Assembly: GCA_031553655.1 (NCBI GenBank) | Contig: JAVBLG010000068.1 | Coordinates: forward strand, 1 to 33,824 | Direction: 5' to 3' | Length of the DNA stretch: 33,824 nt | DNA from: JAVBLG01 sp031553655 | Lineage (GTDB): Bacteria; Desulfobacterota; Desulfovibrionia; Desulfovibrionales; Desulfovibrionaceae | Shown here: positions 29,490 to 33,824 of the stretch, one piece after another | How positions within the stretch are numbered: the first letter of the stretch is position 1 | Layout: every line of letters begins with the position of its first letter | Notes under the pieces: generated by a model | The model's database searches: none | Seen by the model: only the letters and a program-made list of their open reading frames with translations | What the model was told of the DNA's origin: nothing | Position numbers and translations under genes: made by a program

Positions 29490-32486
29490 CTAACGAAACA
29501 GTTTCAAAGGCGCCCTGATAATCCCCCCCACCACATCCAACACCCCACTGCCGAAGCTGTTCAAAGCCCCCGTAATCGCCTGCCCGGCCCGTACGTCACG
29601 TTTGGGATTATTCAGGCTGCCGGTAAAATGAACGGGAAATTCCGGCAAGTTGTACATGCTCACGCGAAGAGTGTAATTAATGGTTTCGGCTTTCAAATCA
29701 ACACGGCCCTGGCCCGACGCGCTGAGAGACTCCCCGTGAAGCAACAAATCATTGTTGCGTATCACTCCTTTATCCAACATTGTAGTGGCTGAAACGCTGT
29801 GAAATACTGTTCTGTTTCCTTCAAGCCTGCCGCCGGGGCTTCTGTTCTGCATAAAGCCGTTATCAGCATAAATACGTGAAGTTGCATTGAAATTAAGCGG
29901 AAAGTCCGAAAATGAGCGTAATTGGCCCGCCACATCGGCGGCAAAATCGGCCTTGCCGCCAAGCACGAAGCCCAGGTCTCGCTCCATAGTCATAGCCAGC
30001 AAATCGAATCTTTTGACGTCAAAGCTCAAATGGGTTTTCAGTGCCGGTTTTTCCCCCGGCCCCACCTCGGCCCGCAAGCCGGAACGCGAGCGCGCACCGT
30101 AAAAATCCGATTCCATGGGCGAGCATTGCAACAGCCCGTTTTTCAATTCCATCGGGACAACAGCATTGAGCATGACCAGCTTATGTACCCGCAGCGCATC
30201 AATCTTCAGCATGCCGGACAAATCAAAGTCGCGCAGCAATTTTATAGGCAAATCCCCTGCCCTTGGTTTACTGTCGCCCACACCCTTTCCAGCTCTGGCA
30301 ACCGGCTTTCCGCGATATTCATCCGCGTCCAGAGTTCCGGCCTTGAGGTCAAAATTCCAGAGTGGTCGAGCCTTCCAATTGCCGGACAATTTACCCTGGA
30401 AGGTAGTGGCGTCTATGCGCCCTTCCACAGAGGTCAGGGTCAGGGACTGCGCATTGGCGCTGAAGTCGGCGGCCATCCTGGATCTTTGCAGCATTTTGGC
30501 AGGAATGTCGGAGCCTGGATCAATTTTGAAATGGCTCAGGGTGCGTCGCAGCGAGGGGCAGTCCACCACAATGCGCCCTTTGGCTTCGGGGAGTTTTTCC
30601 CCAGCCAAAAACAGTTGGGCCGAGCCGGAAAAATCCGCATCAAAGGCTTTAATTCGCCCATTGTCCACCCCCACGCTCCCGGTGGCGCTGTCAAAAGAAA
30701 AACGGCCGGAAAGAATATTCTTGTTGAATTGCACGGTTCCGGACAGATTCTGTCCCCTGGCAGGCAAAAAGGCGCGGCTGGAAAAAGTGGCCGGGCCGTC
30801 CACACGCAAGGAAGCATGCCAGTTTTCACCTTGAGCCGAAACCTGCCAATCCCCCACACAGGAGACGCTGTCGGAACCGGCCCCGGCTTTTTCCTGACCG
30901 CGCAGCCCGGCCTGTATTTCGAGACGGCTGAAAGGTGTGCCCAGAGCGGTAAATTTGCCGTTCTGCGAATTCAGTTTGATGGGGCCGTCGAGCGAAGCCA
31001 GAAACCCCCTTAAACTTCCCGCATAAAAAGAAACATTGGCGTTCAGATCGCCCTTGCCGGAAATCAGGTTGCCCCCGCTCGCGCCCATCAGGGTTCTGGT
31101 GAAAGCATCCAGGTTGAAAGATTTGAGTGAGGCACGCAGCACCTTACGAGGAGTCTTTCCTTTTACGGATTCTTCGGGCAAAAGTAGACGGGCCGTGCCT
31201 GTTCCGCCCGCCAGATCGCCTATTTTAAAATGCAAAGCTGTGCCGCCCGGCTCTTCCGTGCAGCGAAAAGCGGCTCGTGCGGCCTTGAAACGCCAATAAT
31301 CTACCCCGGCCGCGGACAGATTGATATCATAGCCCAGGCCCGGCCCCTTGTCCGCCTTGCTCGCGCCGTTCCCGGAATCAAGAGGATCGTGTCCGTAGCG
31401 CCTTGAAGGCACATTCTTGCCCGCCGATTCGGGCAAGATGTCCTCCAGACGCACCACTCCGGAGCTAGAGGCATCAATAAAAATCAGTGGCTTGCTGAAG
31501 TTTTCCACTTTGCCCAAACCCTTGAACGCGAATTTCCCCACTTCGGCCTGAAGGTTTTCAGCCAGCAGACTGTGAGCGTTCATCCGCAGGTCAAAAGCTC
31601 CACGCACAGATCCCAGAGCGTGTTGCAAGCCATCCGGCAGGCCTCGCCCAAAAGAAAACCAGCGCGGCAAATCAATGTTGTTCACCTCTACCCGTCCTTC
31701 CAGTGAAAAAGCGCTGCCGTATCCGTCGGGCAGGGACAACTCGCCGAAGAATCCGGCCGAATCCTTGCCCAGCCCCAAAATCATCTTTTTGAAAAAAATG
31801 GTTCCAGGACGTCTTTCATCGGTGTTGAACATCACATTGAAGGGAAGGTCCAGGTCTCGTCCGGATATGAGCCCGTTTATGTCCGCCAGTCGTTCTTTCC
31901 CATTGAAGTTAAGCCGGGCATTGACGCCGCTTACAAAAAAATCCCCACTCTGGCGGATTTTTCTGAACGAGCCATTCATTATGATTATTTCGCAGTCTTC
32001 CGGAAGTTGAGGTATAGAAAAAGCATCCGGCGGGCGACGGTTATCATCGGCAACGGCAGCATCAGAAGAAATTTTTGTAGAAGCCGGTTTAGCGGGCAAG
32101 TTTTGCGCTTTAAGCGTAATTTCCGGCCGGAGCAAGGTAACTTGGGCCGGAGCCAGATCTCCGAGCAAAAGAGGCAGCAAGGCCGGGCGAAAAGTAAGAT
32201 AATCAATGGAAACCGCAGCTCTGGGGCTGGAAAGTTCTATATTGGTAACCGAAAGCGCCGGAAGAGGAAAAAGCACCGCACTCACAACGCCCATGCCGCA
32301 TTCAAGGCCGGTGCGTTCCGATATTTGTCTGGCCAGTTTTGGCCCGAGCAAATCCGGGTTTTGGCGTAGATAAAAAAATACGCCCATGGTCAGCATTATA
32401 ATCGCCGTGAGCAACGCCAGGACGACTTGCATACAGACCCGCCAATGAGGCAGAGAAAATTTCAGCAAAGCGATATTTCCATTCAT
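29490..32486 (-). CDS. AsmA-family envelope protein
   Basis: A 998-residue protein with one N-terminal membrane anchor (about 17-40) and a long periplasmic beta-rich body, as in AsmA/TamB-like proteins now thought to help move phospholipids to the outer membrane. The segment after the TM (LARQISERTGLECGMGVVSAVLFPLPALSVTNIEL) is the AsmA N-terminal motif, with repeated beta elements thereafter, and the C terminus (INYTLRVSMYNLPEFPVHFTGSLNNPKRDV) matches the AsmA C-terminal domain. The start at MNGNIALL is a choice between several in-frame ATGs with weak ribosome sites; MQVVLALL, 18 codons later, is also possible. Confidence 0.83.
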   Translation of the reverse strand: MNGNIALLKFSLPHWRVCMQVVLALLTAIIMLTMGVFFYLRQNPDLLGPKLARQISERTGLECGMGVVSAVLFPLPALSVTNIELSSPRAAVSIDYLTFRPALLPLLLGDLAPAQVTLLRPEITLKAQNLPAKPASTKISSDAAVADDNRRPPDAFSIPQLPEDCEIIIMNGSFRKIRQSGDFFVSGVNARLNFNGKERLADINGLISGRDLDLPFNVMFNTDERRPGTIFFKKMILGLGKDSAGFFGELSLPDGYGSAFSLEGRVEVNNIDLPRWFSFGRGLPDGLQHALGSVRGAFDLRMNAHSLLAENLQAEVGKFAFKGLGKVENFSKPLIFIDASSSGVVRLEDILPESAGKNVPSRRYGHDPLDSGNGASKADKGPGLGYDINLSAAGVDYWRFKAARAAFRCTEEPGGTALHFKIGDLAGGTGTARLLLPEESVKGKTPRKVLRASLKSFNLDAFTRTLMGASGGNLISGKGDLNANVSFYAGSLRGFLASLDGPIKLNSQNGKFTALGTPFSRLEIQAGLRGQEKAGAGSDSVSCVGDWQVSAQGENWHASLRVDGPATFSSRAFLPARGQNLSGTVQFNKNILSGRFSFDSATGSVGVDNGRIKAFDADFSGSAQLFLAGEKLPEAKGRIVVDCPSLRRTLSHFKIDPGSDIPAKMLQRSRMAADFSANAQSLTLTSVEGRIDATTFQGKLSGNWKARPLWNFDLKAGTLDADEYRGKPVARAGKGVGDSKPRAGDLPIKLLRDFDLSGMLKIDALRVHKLVMLNAVVPMELKNGLLQCSPMESDFYGARSRSGLRAEVGPGEKPALKTHLSFDVKRFDLLAMTMERDLGFVLGGKADFAADVAGQLRSFSDFPLNFNATSRIYADNGFMQNRSPGGRLEGNRTVFHSVSATTMLDKGVIRNNDLLLHGESLSASGQGRVDLKAETINYTLRVSMYNLPEFPVHFTGSLNNPKRDVRAGQAITGALNSFGSGVLDVVGGIIRAPLKLFR

Positions 32487-32657
32487 CGTCCGGCCGCAGG
32501 ATAGGAGAAAGATCAAACCCGGCCGGTGTTTTATTGACAAAAAAGCATATGTGGGCAAAAATCCCGAACCTTCGGCAACCGTCTGTCTCAAAAAATTTTA
32601 TAAATTGAAGGCGCAGGCGAAAATCTTTCTTTTACAAATATCACCAAAGCCCAAAGC

Positions 32658-33695
32658 ATGTCAAAGCTACCAAAATTGTTCTGGATTGGCAGTCCGTTTT
32701 TTAGTTCCTCGCTGGCCGCGCAGGGCTGGGAAGTTTACACCCATAATTTTGAGCATCCGGCTGTCTTCGACTTTGAGCGCATTTGCGAATTGTCCGAAGG
32801 CCCCCCGGACGTGGTTGTAGTAGCCGACAAAAGCCGCCCGCCCTTTGTGCTGGGGATGGAAAATTTTCCTTGCCTCACGATATTTTACTGTGTTGATTCA
32901 CATATACACAGTTGGTATCCGTTATTCGCCCAGGCCTTTGACTTTTGCCTGATCAGCCTGCGCGACCACATGCCGCTTTTTACAGGCAAAGAACTGCACG
33001 AGAGCCGCCTGATCTGGTCGCCGCCCTACGCCCGCGACGAGGATGCCCCGCTTTGTCCCGACCTTGCGGACGAAAGCGGCAAAGATGCCGACTGCCTTTT
33101 CGTAGGTTCAATCAATGCGGAAAAAATGCCCAAACGCTCGGCCTTTCTGCACGCCCTGGGCCGTGAAACGCCTGGATTGGTAACGCGCCGAGGCGATTAT
33201 CGCAAACTTTTTGCCCAGGGCAAGGTGTTGCTCAATCATTGCGAAGGCGGGGACCTGAATTTTCGCGTTTTCGAGGCTCTGGGCTGCGGCGGCTGTCTGC
33301 TTACTCCGCGCGTGGGCCACGGGCTTGAGGATATTTTTATGGACGGGCAAGAACTGGCGCTCTATAATTCCGACGACGCGCGCAACGCCGCCGCCCGTCT
33401 TGAAACGCTGCTGGGCAACCCGGTCATGCGCGCCGCAATGCGCAAGGCGGGCCTGCAAGCCGTTGACTCCGGGCACAGAGCCAGGCACAGAGCGCAAAAT
33501 TTCACCAGACGCATACAAGAGGCGCTGGGGAGCGATATTGTGGCCAGACGGTTGGCCAAATCCGCCAAAATACGCGAAACCTGGCTCAAAGGGCCGTATT
33601 TGCTGATGGCCGAAGCCGAAGAATTGCCCCTGTTGAAAAAGGCTTATCTGGCGGCAGCCAGGGGAGAAGGATTGCAGGACCTGCCGAAGTCGTAG
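32658..33695 (+). CDS. CgeB-like glycosyltransferase family protein
   Basis: A 345-residue GT-B-fold protein of the CgeB / glycosyltransferase-1 type. The N-terminal half has KLFWIGSPFFSSSLAAQGWEVY and CVDSHIHSWYPLFAQAFDFCLIS; the C-terminal half has DCLFVGSINAEKMPKRSAFL, then NHCEGGDLNFRVFEALGCGGCLLTPRVGHGLEDIF, the acceptor/donor-binding segment with the conserved E of the E-x7-E type region, and a helical tail. It would glycosylate a surface component such as flagellin or a polysaccharide; no partner is visible. It is divergent from the AsmA gene, with no clear ribosome site. The remaining 33696-33824 holds nothing that I recognise. Confidence 0.8.
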   Translation: MSKLPKLFWIGSPFFSSSLAAQGWEVYTHNFEHPAVFDFERICELSEGPPDVVVVADKSRPPFVLGMENFPCLTIFYCVDSHIHSWYPLFAQAFDFCLISLRDHMPLFTGKELHESRLIWSPPYARDEDAPLCPDLADESGKDADCLFVGSINAEKMPKRSAFLHALGRETPGLVTRRGDYRKLFAQGKVLLNHCEGGDLNFRVFEALGCGGCLLTPRVGHGLEDIFMDGQELALYNSDDARNAAARLETLLGNPVMRAAMRKAGLQAVDSGHRARHRAQNFTRRIQEALGSDIVARRLAKSAKIRETWLKGPYLLMAEAEELPLLKKAYLAAARGEGLQDLPKS

Positions 33696-33824
33696 ACTGC
33701 GCCGTCACGAGCGCTTTTTCTCCGTCAAATGGCGAAAAATTATCTCATGACGACACGATCTGCCTATACGATTATAGTATTTCACTTTTGAAATTATCCA
33801 TTACCTGAAACTGTTTTTTTTAAA

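Noticed and set aside
29922..31013. 363-residue plus-strand open frame inside the AsmA-family gene
   Set aside because: Antisense to a long gene with recognisable N- and C-terminal AsmA motifs.

Overview
The window looks like a chromosomal segment of a Desulfovibrio-like bacterium (Desulfovibrionaceae, former Deltaproteobacteria). This is inferred from protein resemblance (a flavoredoxin-type flavin reductase, PAS-containing chemoreceptors, separate AsnRS and GlnRS) and mid-GC composition; no 16S gene is present.

Left flank (1-13935), host genes: two tandem paralogous methyl-accepting chemotaxis proteins, a flavoredoxin-like flavin reductase, UDP-glucose 6-dehydrogenase (all minus strand), the acpS-nnr pair (plus), an asnS-thiF-like pair (minus) and glnS (plus). 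A tRNA-Lys(UUU) gene follows with its own promoter.

Middle (13965-27762), integrated element of about 13.75 kb: it is bounded by a perfect 47-bp direct repeat. The left copy is the 3' part of tRNA-Lys and the right copy is an isolated tRNA 3' end. The element brings its own terminator to sit behind the tRNA, while the presumed original tRNA terminator lies beyond the right repeat. From right to left it carries a tyrosine integrase split by a frameshift, an AlpA-like excisionase/regulator, a NrS-1/P4-type primase-helicase broken into three reading frames, a symmetric GTGAC array that looks like a replication origin, a few small genes including an ERCC4-fold nuclease, then terminase large subunit, portal, scaffold-like protein and major capsid protein. 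I see no tail, head-tail connector or lysis genes. To the left lie a possible type I toxin-antitoxin unit (27-aa hydrophobic peptide facing a structured antisense transcript), a strict 5-bp-periodic non-coding array, a Cro/CI-type regulator divergent from an operon of unknown function, and a serine recombinase. The gene set resembles capsid-forming phage satellites (cfPICI-like elements), which make their own small heads and borrow tails from a helper phage. A tail-less decayed prophage is the main alternative, and the broken integrase and primase support some decay.

Right flank (27763-33824), host genes: a ParE/RelE-type toxin and ribbon-helix-helix antitoxin pair next to the attachment site, adenylate kinase, a large AsmA-family envelope protein, and a CgeB-like glycosyltransferase. 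All calls come from reading the sequence and recalled family motifs; no database search was run.
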